From Streptomyces sp. MJM8645 (GTDB lineage Bacteria > Actinomycetota > Actinomycetes > Streptomycetales > Streptomycetaceae), in the NCBI RefSeq assembly GCF_001625365.1, contig NZ_LJJF01000001.1, positions 1,984,001 through 2,048,000 of the forward strand: a stretch of 64,000 nt of DNA, in the 5' to 3' direction. Under the pieces are notes generated by a model that ran no database searches, was not told the origin of the DNA, and saw nothing but the letters and a program-made list of their open reading frames with translations. This document shows, piece by piece, positions 40,544 to 49,392 of this stretch; positions within the stretch are counted from its first letter, which is position 1; every line of letters begins with the position of its first letter. A program made the translations under genes and the position numbers.

Positions 40544-41860
40544 GTGGCCCCGTCCGACCCGACGTCAGGACTGCGGGCCGGGCTGCGCGGCCTCACCACC
40601 CGGGGGCGCTCCTTCCTCGCCGCCGGCGTCACCGCGGTCGGCTGCGCCTACCTGCTCGACCAGGACGCGCTGCTGCGCGTCGGCGTGCTGCTCGCCGCGC
40701 TGCCGCTGGCCGCCGCGCTGATGGTCGCCAACACCCGCTACCGGGTGGCCAGCGGCCGCCGGCTGAGCCCGCGTCGCGCGGTGGCCGGCCAGGAGGCCCG
40801 GGTCCACCTGCGGGTCGACAACGTCTCCCGGGTGCCCACCGGGCTGCTGCTCCTGGAGGACAAGGTCCCGTACGTGCTCGGGCCGCGCCCGCGCTTCGTG
40901 CTGGACCGGGTCGAGCCGCGCGGCCACCGCGAGGTCTCCTACCGGGTCCGCTCCGACCTGCGCGGCCGCTACCCGCTCGGGCCGCTCCAGCTGCGGCTGT
41001 CCGACCCGTTCGGGATGTGCGAGGTGAACCGTTCCTTCTCCGCCTCCGACGTCCTCACCGTCGTCCCCCAGGTCCAGGCCCTGCCGCACGTGCGGCTGAG
41101 CGGCGAGTGGGGCGGCCAGGGCGAGAGCCGTGCCCGCACCCTGGCGCTGGCCGGCGACGACGACGTGATCCTGCGCGAGTACCGGCCCGGCGACGACCTG
41201 CGCCGGGTGCACTGGAAGTCCACCGCCCGGTACGGCGAGCTGATGGTGCGCCGCGAGGAGCAGCCGCAGCGGGCCCGGGCGACCGTCCTGCTGGACACCC
41301 GGGAGATCGGCCACCGGGGCAGCGGCCCCGCCTCCTCCTTCGAGTGGGCCGTGAGCTGCGCCGCCTCGGTCGCCGCGCACCTGCTGGAGCGCGGCTACCA
41401 GACCCAACTGCTCACCGACACCGGCCAGTGGGTGCCCGGCCCCGGCGGCGGCAACACCGCGGCCGACGCCTCCGGGCTGATCCTGGACGCGCTCGCGGTG
41501 GCCGACCTGTCCGACGGCGGCGGCCTCTCCCGCGCCGAGGAGCCGCTGCGCGCCGGCGGCGAGGGACTGCTGGTCGCCGTGCTCGGCGAACTCGACGAGG
41601 CGCAGACCGTCCGGCTGGCCCGGCTGCGCAACCGCACCGGCGGGGCCGTCGCGTTCCTCCTCGACACCGGCACCTGGGCGGGCCTGCGGATGCTCGCCCC
41701 CAACACCGGCGGCGACGAGTTCCGCAACCGGGTCCGGCAGCTGCGCGAGGCCGGCTGGACCGTCCTGCCGGCCAGCTCCGGGGACTCCGTCCCGGACCTC
41801 TGGCAGGCCGCCGACGGCGCCAAGACGACCTCCCCCTACCGAGAAGAGACCGGCGCGTGA
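40544..41860 (+). CDS. DUF58 (vWA-like) membrane-anchored protein
   Basis: 438 aa. Two hydrophobic segments near the N-terminus (SFLAAGVTAVGCAYLL and VGVLLAALPLAAALM) precede a beta-rich domain (~75-180) and the DUF58 core with its diagnostic EYRPGDDLRRVHWKSTARY near 215. A von Willebrand A-like fold follows. Partner of MoxR ATPases. GTG start 1 nt after the upstream stop; the stop overlaps the next gene's start by 3 nt, so the three genes form one operon. Confidence 0.92.
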   Translation: MAPSDPTSGLRAGLRGLTTRGRSFLAAGVTAVGCAYLLDQDALLRVGVLLAALPLAAALMVANTRYRVASGRRLSPRRAVAGQEARVHLRVDNVSRVPTGLLLLEDKVPYVLGPRPRFVLDRVEPRGHREVSYRVRSDLRGRYPLGPLQLRLSDPFGMCEVNRSFSASDVLTVVPQVQALPHVRLSGEWGGQGESRARTLALAGDDDVILREYRPGDDLRRVHWKSTARYGELMVRREEQPQRARATVLLDTREIGHRGSGPASSFEWAVSCAASVAAHLLERGYQTQLLTDTGQWVPGPGGGNTAADASGLILDALAVADLSDGGGLSRAEEPLRAGGEGLLVAVLGELDEAQTVRLARLRNRTGGAVAFLLDTGTWAGLRMLAPNTGGDEFRNRVRQLREAGWTVLPASSGDSVPDLWQAADGAKTTSPYREETGA

Positions 41861-44310
41861 CCACCCGGGCCAAACTGACCGTCTACTCGGCGCTGGCCAC
41901 CGCCCTCGCGTCGCTCTGCCTGACCCCGCTGCTCACCACCAGGAGCTGGGTCACCCACGCCTTCCTGGTGATCGCGGTGATCGCGGCGGTCGGCGCGGGC
42001 CTGCGGCGGGCCCCGCTGTACCGCTGGACGGTGCCGGTCGGCCAGCTGCTGGTGCTGTTCCTGCTGATCCTGATCGGCTTCGCCGGCTCCGGCTCGCTGC
42101 TGGGAGGCGTGCTGCCCGGGCCGTCCTCGCTGCGCGCCCTCGACCACGTCGTCAGCTCCGGCCTGGACGACATCCAGGTGTACGCCATCCCGGCGCCCCC
42201 CAACCCGGGCCTGCGGCTGATCCTGGTCGCCGCGGTCGGCCTGGTCGCCGTCGTGGTGGACACCGTCGCGGTGACGTACCGGCGCTCGGCGCTGGCCGGG
42301 CTACCGCTGCTGGCGCTGTACTCGGTCGGCAACGGGCTCTCCGGGGACCACGGCAGCTGGCTCTGGTTCGCCCTGGCGTCGGCCGGCTACCTGGTGCTGC
42401 TGTTCGCCGAGGGGCAGGACCGGGTCTCCCGCTGGGGCCGGGTCTTCCACGGCAGCTCGCGCGACTGGACGAGCTCCGGCCGGGTCAGCCCGGGCGGCCA
42501 GCAGGTCGGCGTCCTCGCGCTGGTCGCGGCGCTGCTGCTGCCGGTCGTCCTGCCGCACTGGGACTCCGGCCTGCTGAGCCCCGACTCCGGCGGGTCCTCG
42601 GGCAGGAGCTCCATCGGGTCGGCCACCAGCCTCGACCCGCTGGTCAGCCTGGAGTCGGCGGTCACCAAGCCCACCAACAACGAACTGCTCACCTACACCC
42701 TGGACAGCGAAATCGCCGACCAGGTCTACCTGCGCACCGGGGCACTGGACCAGTTCGACGGCACCAACTGGCGGCTCGGCAGCACCACGGTCAACGACCT
42801 CCCGTCCTCCTTCCCCGCCCCCGAGGGCCTGCGGGACGCCAACCTCCCCCGGATCGAGGGCGACTTCCAGATCAGCGACCGGCTGGAGAAGAGCTGGCTG
42901 CCGATGCCCTATCCGGCCGCCTCCGTCCAGGTCCCCAACCGCTCCGACTGGAAGCTCGACCCGTTCACCCGCACCGTCCTGCCGACCAACGACCGGGCGA
43001 TCCGCGGCCTGCGCTACCACGTCAGCGCCCTGGACCTGCGGCCCACCGCGAACGAGCTGCGCACCGCCTCGACCGCGCCGCAGGACATCCGGGACCACTA
43101 CACCAGCCTCCCCCAGGACCTCCCGCCGGTCGTCGCGCAGCAGGCCCACGAGGTCACCGCCAAGGCGACGAACGACTACGACCGGGCGATGGCGCTGGTG
43201 AACTGGTTCACCGGCCCGCAGTTCCAGTACGACACCGCGGTCAACGGCGGCACCGGCAGCAACGCGATCGCGGTCTTCCTGCGCGACCGCAAGGGCTTCT
43301 GCGTCCACTTCGCCTCCACCATGGCGGCGATGGCCCGCACCCTGAAGATCCCGTCCCGGGTGGCCGTCGGCTTCACCCCCGGCGACGCCAAGGGCGGCAA
43401 CGTCTACTCGGTGACCGGCCGGATGTACCACGCCTGGCCCGAGCTGTACTTCTCGGGCTACGGCTGGCTGCGCTTCGAGCCCACCCCGAGCCGCGGCAAC
43501 CAGCCGCGCTACACCGAGCAGTCCACCACCGCGACCACCGCGCCGTCCCAGCAGCCGACCGCCTCCGCGCAGAGCTCGGCGCCGGTCCCGGCGCCGACCG
43601 ACAGCAAGGGCTGCGACGCGAAGCAGCGCCAGCTGGGTGAGTGCGGCGACAGGAGCAAGGCCGTCAGCAGTGCCGCCGAGGACTCCTGGCTGCTGTCCGG
43701 GCAGGTCCTGGGCAGCGCCGCCGTGGTGGTGCTGGTGATCGCGCTGCTGCTGGTGCCGATGCTCTGGCGGTCGGCGCTGCGCCGGCGCCGGCTCGGCTCC
43801 GGCGGCCGGCGCGGGCCCGGCCGTGGCCCGGCCGAGCTCACCGACGCCCAGGTGCTGGCCGCCTGGGACGAGCTGATCGACTCCGCCTGGGACGTCGGAA
43901 TTCCCCCGGACGAGTCACACACCCCGCGCTCGGCCGCCCGGCGGATCACCGAGAAGGCTGAGCTGGACGCGGACTCGGCGGCGGCCGCCGGTCGGCTGGC
44001 GCTGGCCACCGAACGGGTGCTCTACGCTCCGGCCGGCCAGGTCACCACCGCCCCGCTGTCGGCCGACGTCCGGACCGCCCGGCAGGGCCTGCGGGCCACC
44101 GCCAGCCGGGCCGGACGGACCAGGGCGGTGCTGCTGCCGCCGTCCTCGGCCCAGCTGTGGTGGCGGATCTCCGACGCCCTGCGAGCGGCCCGGGAGGCGG
44201 TCGGCACCAGGGTCGGCCGGGTGTCCACCGCGGTCACCGGCCCGGTGCGGCGGGTGGTCTCCCGGCGCAAGCGCAAGCCGGAGTCCGAGCAGGACCCCGG
44301 GGAGTCCTGA
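41857..44310 (+). CDS. TgpA-type transglutaminase-like membrane protein
   Basis: 817-aa membrane protein. Five or six N-terminal helices (to ~residue 250, start TVYSALATALASLCL) anchor a large extracytoplasmic part. Its transglutaminase core has the catalytic Cys in KGFCVHFAS near 487, His in YHAWPELYF near 525 and the Asp-equivalent region FEPTPSRGN. A Thr/Ser/Pro-rich linker, a final helix near 625-645 (AAVVVLVIALLLVPML) and a basic cytoplasmic tail with a DUF4129-like helical region follow. Together with MoxR and DUF58 it forms a conserved actinobacterial module, probably acting on wall or secreted proteins; the substrate is unknown. Confidence 0.9.
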   Translation: MTTRAKLTVYSALATALASLCLTPLLTTRSWVTHAFLVIAVIAAVGAGLRRAPLYRWTVPVGQLLVLFLLILIGFAGSGSLLGGVLPGPSSLRALDHVVSSGLDDIQVYAIPAPPNPGLRLILVAAVGLVAVVVDTVAVTYRRSALAGLPLLALYSVGNGLSGDHGSWLWFALASAGYLVLLFAEGQDRVSRWGRVFHGSSRDWTSSGRVSPGGQQVGVLALVAALLLPVVLPHWDSGLLSPDSGGSSGRSSIGSATSLDPLVSLESAVTKPTNNELLTYTLDSEIADQVYLRTGALDQFDGTNWRLGSTTVNDLPSSFPAPEGLRDANLPRIEGDFQISDRLEKSWLPMPYPAASVQVPNRSDWKLDPFTRTVLPTNDRAIRGLRYHVSALDLRPTANELRTASTAPQDIRDHYTSLPQDLPPVVAQQAHEVTAKATNDYDRAMALVNWFTGPQFQYDTAVNGGTGSNAIAVFLRDRKGFCVHFASTMAAMARTLKIPSRVAVGFTPGDAKGGNVYSVTGRMYHAWPELYFSGYGWLRFEPTPSRGNQPRYTEQSTTATTAPSQQPTASAQSSAPVPAPTDSKGCDAKQRQLGECGDRSKAVSSAAEDSWLLSGQVLGSAAVVVLVIALLLVPMLWRSALRRRRLGSGGRRGPGRGPAELTDAQVLAAWDELIDSAWDVGIPPDESHTPRSAARRITEKAELDADSAAAAGRLALATERVLYAPAGQVTTAPLSADVRTARQGLRATASRAGRTRAVLLPPSSAQLWWRISDALRAAREAVGTRVGRVSTAVTGPVRRVVSRRKRKPESEQDPGES

Positions 44311-44347
44311 GCGGGGCCCGAGCGAACGGGCCGTCGCGCGGATACGA

Positions 44348-44391
44348 GAACGCCGGGGCGGGCAGTCGATCGACTGCCCGCCCCGGCGTTC
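44348..44391. terminator. bidirectional terminator, perfect 44-nt palindrome
   Basis: The two 22-nt halves are exact reverse complements (GAACGCCGGGGCGGGCAG outermost on the left), centred on TCGATCGA. It lies between the convergent transglutaminase and DUF3040 genes, 37 nt past one stop and 41 nt past the other. Confidence 0.85.
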
Positions 44392-44432
44392 GTCCAGCGT
44401 GTGCGCGCCCCGGCGGGCGTGCGGTGCGCGGC

Positions 44433-44822
44433 TCAGAAGCCGCCGGTCTGCTCGTCCCGTCGACGCTGCCAGCGCTGTTCCACCCGGTCCATCATCCCGG
44501 CCTTGCGGCGGGGCGCGGCGGCCGGCCGGGGGCCGGAGCCCTGGCCGGCGGGGCCGCGGCGCCAGCCGGTCACGGCGAACACCGCGCACCCGAGCATCAC
44601 CAGGAAGCCCACGACGCTGACCCAGATCTGGTCGGGGACGACCATGCCGCCCATCAGCAGGCCGATGCCCACCACGAAGCCGGCAACGGCCAGGTACACC
44701 CGCCGGCGGGTGTAGGTGCGCAGCCCGGTTCCCTCAAGCGCCGTCGCGAATTTGGGATCTTCGGCATACAGCGCTCGCTCCATCTGGTCGAGCAGTCGCT
44801 GCTCGTGCTCCGAGAGCGGCAC
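44433..44822 (-). CDS. DUF3040 membrane protein
   Basis: Small actinobacterial membrane protein (129 aa). The conserved N-terminus MPLSEHEQRLLDQMERALYAEDPKFA defines DUF3040. Two hydrophobic helices follow (LAVAGFVVGIGLLMGGMVV and WVSVVGFLVMLGCAVFAV), then a basic, Arg/Gln-rich cytoplasmic tail. Function unknown; commonly located near the dcw cluster in actinobacteria. Start GTG at 44822 with AGGAGGAC upstream. Confidence 0.92.
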   Translation of the reverse strand: MPLSEHEQRLLDQMERALYAEDPKFATALEGTGLRTYTRRRVYLAVAGFVVGIGLLMGGMVVPDQIWVSVVGFLVMLGCAVFAVTGWRRGPAGQGSGPRPAAAPRRKAGMMDRVEQRWQRRRDEQTGGF

Positions 44823-45232
44823 GGAGTCCTCCTACTCGTCGGTCGCGGGTGCGACCGGTCCGCCACCCCGGTCGGGGAGGCAAAGTCCAATCAGCCTTCG
44901 GGGCACACGGTCGGACGCCTGTGCGGGGGGACCCGGCCCGTGTCGTCCATATGCCCCACGCATCCGGCTGTCATGCTTTCCGGCTTTACCCAGATCATAC
45001 GGTCCGTGAGCCCGTTACGGAGTGGTCTGCGCCGCGTGGGACGGGCCACTTCGACCGGGCACGGCCGCACCCGGCTCAACGCCACGAGACGCGGACAAGT
45101 GCCCGAACGGGTGGAATCGGTCCGGACCTGGGCAGGTTCGGGACCACCCGGACGAGGCCGGGGGGCGTCCGGAAGGCGAACCGCCGCCGCACGGCGTGCG
45201 AACCGTACGGCGGTGGGCGGTCCCGCGGCCGC
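44823..45232. other. intergenic region upstream of DUF3040, no gene seen
   Basis: 410 nt without a supported gene. Open frames here are short and biased in composition. It probably holds the DUF3040 promoter and the end of the methyltransferase transcript. I see no convincing promoter hexamers; a GC-rich region near 45180-45225 (CGCCGCACGGCG/CGTACGGCGGTG) may form a terminator hairpin for the methyltransferase gene. Confidence 0.4.
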
Positions 45233-46003
45233 TCAGGCCAGGGTGGCCAGCAGGTGCAGCTGGGTCGCCACGGCGTGGAACGCGGGCTGCTCGGCGGCGG
45301 CCTCCTCCAGCTTCAGCAGCGCCTCCATCGCGCCCGGCTCGGCGTCCACCAGCACCCCGGGCACCAGGTCGGCGAAGACCCGGACGCCGTGCACCGACTC
45401 CACCCGCAGGCCCGCGCCCTCGGCCAGCCGGCCCAGCTCCTCGCCGGTGAAGCGGCGCGGCATCGGGTCCTGCTCGCCCCAGCGGCCGTCGGTCGCGGAC
45501 AGCACCGTCCGGGCCTCGGTGAAGTGGCCGGCCAGCGCCCGGGCCAGCACGGCGCCGTTGCGGTTGGCGGCCAGCAGGCTGACCAGGCCGCCCCGGCGCA
45601 GGGTGCCGGCCAGGCTGCCGAGCGCCTCCGCCGGGTCGTCCACGACCTCCAGCACACCGTGGCAGAGCACCGCGTCCACGGAGCCGGGGGCGACCAGCTC
45701 GGGCAGCGTCTGGGTGTCGCCCTGGACGGCCCGGACCAGCTCCGTCACCCCGGCCTCGGCTGCCCGGCGCTCCAGCGCGAACAGCGCGTCCGGGCTGGGG
45801 TCGACCACGGTGACCCGGTGGCCGAGCTTGGCCACCGGCACGGCGAAGTTGCCGGTGCCGCCGCCGGTGTCGACCACGTCGAGCACCGGCTGGTCCAGCT
45901 CGGCCGCCCGCTTCTCCAGGGCGGCCCGCACCACCTCCCACACCACGGCGGTACGCAGGGCACTGCGGGGACGCGTCGGGTACAAGGCGGGGCTCCTCGG
46001 CAC
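45233..46003 (-). CDS. class I SAM-dependent methyltransferase
   Basis: Methyltransferase of 256 aa. The SAM-binding motif I is VVDTGGGTGNFAVPVAKLG near 44, motif II VVDPSPDALFALE near 65, and DAVLCHGVLEVVDDP near 108 is motif IV-like. The sequence resembles the UbiE/SmtA-like or CmoM-type group, but no acceptor can be assigned. Start GTG at 46003 (VPRSPALYPTRPRSALR). 27 nt downstream of the HEPN-like gene on the same strand. Confidence 0.85.
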   Translation of the reverse strand: MPRSPALYPTRPRSALRTAVVWEVVRAALEKRAAELDQPVLDVVDTGGGTGNFAVPVAKLGHRVTVVDPSPDALFALERRAAEAGVTELVRAVQGDTQTLPELVAPGSVDAVLCHGVLEVVDDPAEALGSLAGTLRRGGLVSLLAANRNGAVLARALAGHFTEARTVLSATDGRWGEQDPMPRRFTGEELGRLAEGAGLRVESVHGVRVFADLVPGVLVDAEPGAMEALLKLEEAAAEQPAFHAVATQLHLLATLA

Positions 46004-46030
46004 ATGCAGATCGATCAGGATGCCTCCACC

Positions 46031-46603
46031 TTAGACCGGGCGGGTGGCCGGGCCCGTCACCCCCGGCGGGTCGTCGCCGTCCAGCGGAAGCCGCAGGGCC
46101 GGCGGGGCCGGGCGCAGGCCGAGCAGGCGCTCCACCAGGCGCAGGAACAGGGCGGAGTTGCGGACCAGGTCGTCGGCGTCACGGGCCGAGGCGGCGCCCC
46201 TGATCCCGGCCTCGGCGGCCGCCCGGCGGCGGGCGCCGGCGGCGTAGTAGAGCGCCCACTCGGCCAGCTCGGGGGCCATCTCGGGCAGCACCTCCCAGGC
46301 ACTGCGGATGGCCTTGCGCCGGCGCGGGCTCTTCTCCGGCCGCCCGCGCACCGCGAGCACGGCCGCCACCGTGCGCAGCGCGGCCAGGTGCGCGGTGGCG
46401 TACCGCTCCAGCGGGTCCTCCAGGAGGCGGGCCCGGGCGAGCGTGCGGTGGGCGTCGGCAAGCAGGTCGAGGGCGGCCGGCGGCGCGGCGGCCCGGCGCA
46501 GCACGGGGTGGACGTCCCCGCCACCCGGGCGCCCGCCCGGGGAGGACGGCAGGGCGGTGGAGTGGAGGCGGGCGGTGACGGGCTCAGGACGGCTGATGGT
46601 CAT
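46031..46603 (-). CDS. SAV_6107 family HEPN-domain protein
   Basis: 190-aa helical protein. After a disordered 45-residue leader, the helices LDLLADAHRTLARARLLEDP, RYATAHLAALRTVAAVLA and SAWEVLPEMAPELAEWALYYAAGA match the actinobacterial SAV_6107 HEPN family. The catalytic RxxxxH of toxin HEPN RNases is not seen, so it is likely not a nuclease. Start ATG at 46603 with GGGGGAGACC upstream. Function unknown. Confidence 0.8.
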   Translation of the reverse strand: MTISRPEPVTARLHSTALPSSPGGRPGGGDVHPVLRRAAAPPAALDLLADAHRTLARARLLEDPLERYATAHLAALRTVAAVLAVRGRPEKSPRRRKAIRSAWEVLPEMAPELAEWALYYAAGARRRAAAEAGIRGAASARDADDLVRNSALFLRLVERLLGLRPAPPALRLPLDGDDPPGVTGPATRPV

Positions 46604-47180
46604 GGTCTCCCCCGTTCCGAGGCAGCGCGCGGACCGGGCGGTCCGTGCCCCTCCATCGTGAACGGGACCACTGACAACGCGGCCCGGAACGGGTGAGCGG
46701 CGGCGGGCACCGGCCTGTCCCCCCAGGTCCTGTGCCGCCGCCGTACGCCGCCGCTCCGCCGTTCCCCACAGGCGGCGGTGGCCAGCTCCCCCTTCCGGTG
46801 GCCGGTCTCCCCCCGGCCCGCTCCGCCGCCCCGTGTCGGCGGTGCAGGGCCCGTGACCGGCTCCAGTGGCGGATCTCCGCCGCCGCCCCGCCGACCCCTC
46901 ATCTGCCGGCTGGGCGGACGGATCCGCCGTCCGGGGCGGGGCGCCCGACGCGCCGCCGTCCCGGTGCCACCACTCTCCCGTCCCGGCAGGTCGGCGGGCC
47001 ATCCGCTGACGTACTCAACCCCGGATCTGAGTACGCGTACTCAGATCCGTCGGCCCCGGGCCCTGGCGTGGCCGGAACCGGCGGGCCGACCCGGCACGTC
47101 CCGGTACGGTACGGCCGTGGCCCGGGCGGCCCGGCCACGGCCACGAGAAGGAGGGGGAAAGCGATGAGGAGGGGGAAGCC
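46604..47180. other. divergent intergenic region between HEPN and DUF4126 genes
   Basis: 577 nt with no supported gene. Most of it is homopolymer-rich CCG/GGC sequence. The clear elements are a perfect 28-bp palindrome (47022-47049) and a 6-codon open frame overlapping the DUF4126 start, each listed separately. Confidence 0.5.
47022..47049. promoter_or_regulatory. perfect 28-bp palindrome, probable operator
   Basis: CGGATCTGAGTACG and its exact reverse complement abut with no spacer, centred on GTACGCGTAC. It lies 131 bp before the DUF4126 start. A degenerate half site (GTACTCA) occurs at about 47011. A zero-spacer, long symmetric site suits a dimeric regulator better than a terminator, because neither flanking gene ends here. 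Confidence 0.55.
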
Positions 47181-47184
47181 ATGA
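47164..47184 (+). CDS. 6-codon mini-ORF overlapping the DUF4126 start
   Basis: ATG AGG AGG GGG AAG CCA TGA: the stop overlaps the ATG of the next gene (ATGA), and the frame contains the Shine-Dalgarno AGGAGGGGG of that gene. Its own RBS (AAGGAGGGGG) lies just upstream, giving a tandem duplication of RBS plus ATG. It may couple translation or simply reflect a shifted start. Confidence 0.25.
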   Translation: MRRGKP

Positions 47185-47822
47185 CGATCGTGCCGCTGAT
47201 CTTCACCAGCGGACTCGCCAGCGGCATCAACGCCTACGCGGTGGTGCTGCTGCTCGGACTGCTGGGCCGCTTCGGCGGCGCGGACTCGGTGCCGCCCGCA
47301 CTGGAGCGCACCGACGTGCTGGCCGCGGCCGCCGTGCTGTTCCTGCTGGAGGCGGTGGCCGACAAGATCCCGTTCGTCGACAGCCTCTGGGACTCCGTGC
47401 ACACCGTGATCCGGCCGATCGCGGGCGCCACCGTCGGCGCGCTGATCGCGAGCACCGACCCGGGCTCGCTCGGCGAGGTCGCGGCGGGCGCCATGGGCGG
47501 CACCACGGCGCTGGTCAGCCACCTGGTCAAGGCCTCGCTGCGGATGGCGGTCAACACCTCGCCCGAGCCGGCCAGCAACATCGCGGTCAGCATGGCGGAG
47601 GACGTGTCGGTGGCCGGGCTGGTCTCCCTGGCGATCTTCCACCCCTGGCTGGCCGCCTCGATCGCCGCCGTCCTGCTCGCCGTCGGCCTGCTGCTGGTCT
47701 GGTTCGCGGTCAACCGGATCCGCGCCTTCCGGGCCCGCCGCCGCGAACGCCGCGCCGCCCGCGACGCCCGGTCCGCCGCCCGCGGACAGGAGGCGGACCG
47801 GCCGTACGTCCCACGGCGCTGA
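47181..47822 (+). CDS. DUF4126 membrane protein
   Basis: 213-aa integral membrane protein of unknown function. It opens IVPLIFTSGLASGINAYAVVLLLGLLGRF, the start typical for DUF4126, then hydrophobic helices near 55, 85-110 and 150-180 (AIFHPWLAASIAAVLLAVGLLL), ending in a strongly basic tail (RARRRERRAARDARSAA). Start ATG at 47181 with AGGAGGGGGAAG upstream. Followed after 55 nt by a flavoprotein gene on the same strand. Confidence 0.88.
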   Translation: MTIVPLIFTSGLASGINAYAVVLLLGLLGRFGGADSVPPALERTDVLAAAAVLFLLEAVADKIPFVDSLWDSVHTVIRPIAGATVGALIASTDPGSLGEVAAGAMGGTTALVSHLVKASLRMAVNTSPEPASNIAVSMAEDVSVAGLVSLAIFHPWLAASIAAVLLAVGLLLVWFAVNRIRAFRARRRERRAARDARSAARGQEADRPYVPRR

Positions 47823-47877
47823 GGACGGCGCCCGCCGGGCCCGGCCCGGCCCAGGTCACGCCCTAGGATCAGGTGCC

Positions 47878-49374
47878 ATGGCACGGATCGTCATCATCGG
47901 CGCAGGAATGAGCGGGCTCGCGGCGGCCTCCAGGCTGGCCACCCTCGGACACCGGGTGACGGTCTGCGAGGCCGGCGGCACGTACGGGGGCATGGTCGGC
48001 CGGTACGAGCGCGACGGCTTCGCCTTCGACACCGGCCCCGGCCTGCTGACCCTCCCGGCCGTCTACCGCGACCTCGCGCTGAAGACCGGCAAGGAGCCGC
48101 TGGAACAGCTCGTCGACCTCGCCCCGGTGGACCCGGAGAGCCGGCACCTGTTCCCGGACGGCACCGCCGTCAGCCTGCCCAACGCCTCCCGCGGCGGCGT
48201 CAGCCAGGCCCTGGACGCCGCCTTCGGCGCCGGCTCGGGCGCCCGCTGGAGCGCGGTCATGAACCACGGCCGGACGGTCTGGGAGGCCACCCGCCGCCCG
48301 CTCCTGGAGGAGCCGCTCCCGGCCGACCGGTCGCCGCTGCACACCGACCCCTACCCCGTCCCGCCCCGGCGCGGCCTGCTCGCGCGGCTCGGCCGGCCCC
48401 GCCCGTGGACCCTCGCCGACGTCGCCGCCCGCGAACTCGGCGGCCACCCCGGCCTCACCGCCCTGCTGGCGGAGCACGCCCTACGCTTCGGCCTGCCCCC
48501 CGGCTCCGCCCCCGCCGGGGCCACCGTGCTGCCGTACATGGAGCAGTCCTTCGGCGTCTGGTACGTCCGGGGCGGCCTGCGGGCCCTGGCGGACGCGGTG
48601 CACCGGCGCTGCGAGCTGCGCAAGGTGGAGTTCCGCTTCGACACCCCGGTCACCGAGGTGCTGGTCGAGGACGGCCGGGCCTGCGGCGTCGACACCCCGG
48701 GCGGCCGGATCGACGCGGATCTGGTGGTCTCCTCGATGGACGCCAGGACCCTGTTCCGTGACGGTCTCGCCCGGTGGCCGGAGCTCGGACCCGGCCACGG
48801 GGAGCCGTCCGAGGTGCCCGGCCGGTTCAGCGTGCTGCTCGCGCTGAGCGGCGCCCGGCCGGCCGGCACCCCGCACCGGACGGTGGTGCACGCCGCCGAC
48901 CCGGCGGCCGAGCGGGACGCCCTGACCCTCTCGGCCCCGCCCTGCGAGCGCCCCACCCTCCAGGTGCTGCGCCCGGACGATCCCTCGCTGCGCCCCGACG
49001 ACGCGCACGAGAGCGTGGTGCTGACCGCGACCGTCCCCGCCCAGGGCGACGTCGACTGGACGGCGCCCGGGGTCGCCGAGCGCTACGCGGACCAGCTGTT
49101 GGCGCACGCCGACGCCGCCGGCCTGGGCCTGCGCGAACGGGTGCTGTGGCGGGTCGTGCGCACCCCGGACGACACCCGCCGGGAGACCGGCGCCCTCGGC
49201 GGGTCGGTCCCCCGCCCCGCGCTCGCCGGAGACGGCGGCGGATGGCTCCAGCCCGCCAACGAGTCGCCCGTCCCCGGCCTCTACCTGATCGGCGGAGCGG
49301 CCCACCCCGGCGGCGGACTGGCCCGGACCGGCATGTCCGCCTGCATCGCCGCCAACCTGATCGGCCCGGCGTAG
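47878..49374 (+). CDS. phytoene-desaturase-like FAD oxidoreductase
   Basis: 498 aa flavoprotein of the CrtI/NAD-binding-8 group. The FAD dinucleotide fold starts at residue 3 (RIVIIGAGMSGLAAASRLATLG, Gly-x-Gly-x-x-Gly), followed by the Glu of the adenosine ribose (VCEAGGTYGGM). The C-terminal FAD motif is LYLIGGAAHPGGGLARTGMSACIAA. Members desaturate carotenoid precursors, but many actinobacterial ones act on other lipids. There is no phytoene synthase nearby; a polyprenyl synthase gene is 2.3 kb away. Substrate not assigned. Confidence 0.86.
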   Translation: MARIVIIGAGMSGLAAASRLATLGHRVTVCEAGGTYGGMVGRYERDGFAFDTGPGLLTLPAVYRDLALKTGKEPLEQLVDLAPVDPESRHLFPDGTAVSLPNASRGGVSQALDAAFGAGSGARWSAVMNHGRTVWEATRRPLLEEPLPADRSPLHTDPYPVPPRRGLLARLGRPRPWTLADVAARELGGHPGLTALLAEHALRFGLPPGSAPAGATVLPYMEQSFGVWYVRGGLRALADAVHRRCELRKVEFRFDTPVTEVLVEDGRACGVDTPGGRIDADLVVSSMDARTLFRDGLARWPELGPGHGEPSEVPGRFSVLLALSGARPAGTPHRTVVHAADPAAERDALTLSAPPCERPTLQVLRPDDPSLRPDDAHESVVLTATVPAQGDVDWTAPGVAERYADQLLAHADAAGLGLRERVLWRVVRTPDDTRRETGALGGSVPRPALAGDGGGWLQPANESPVPGLYLIGGAAHPGGGLARTGMSACIAANLIGPA

Positions 49375-49392
49375 CGGCCCTGGCGCCGGAAC

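Noticed and set aside
43549..43600. Possible sortase or lipoprotein signal in the Ser/Thr/Pro linker of the TgpA protein
   Set aside because: No LPxTG or lipobox; the stretch is an ordinary disordered linker before the last membrane helix.
46031..46603. HEPN-type toxin of a toxin-antitoxin or defence system
   Set aside because: No RxxxxH catalytic motif and no antitoxin or nucleotidyltransferase partner; the adjacent gene is a methyltransferase that does not look like a restriction enzyme.
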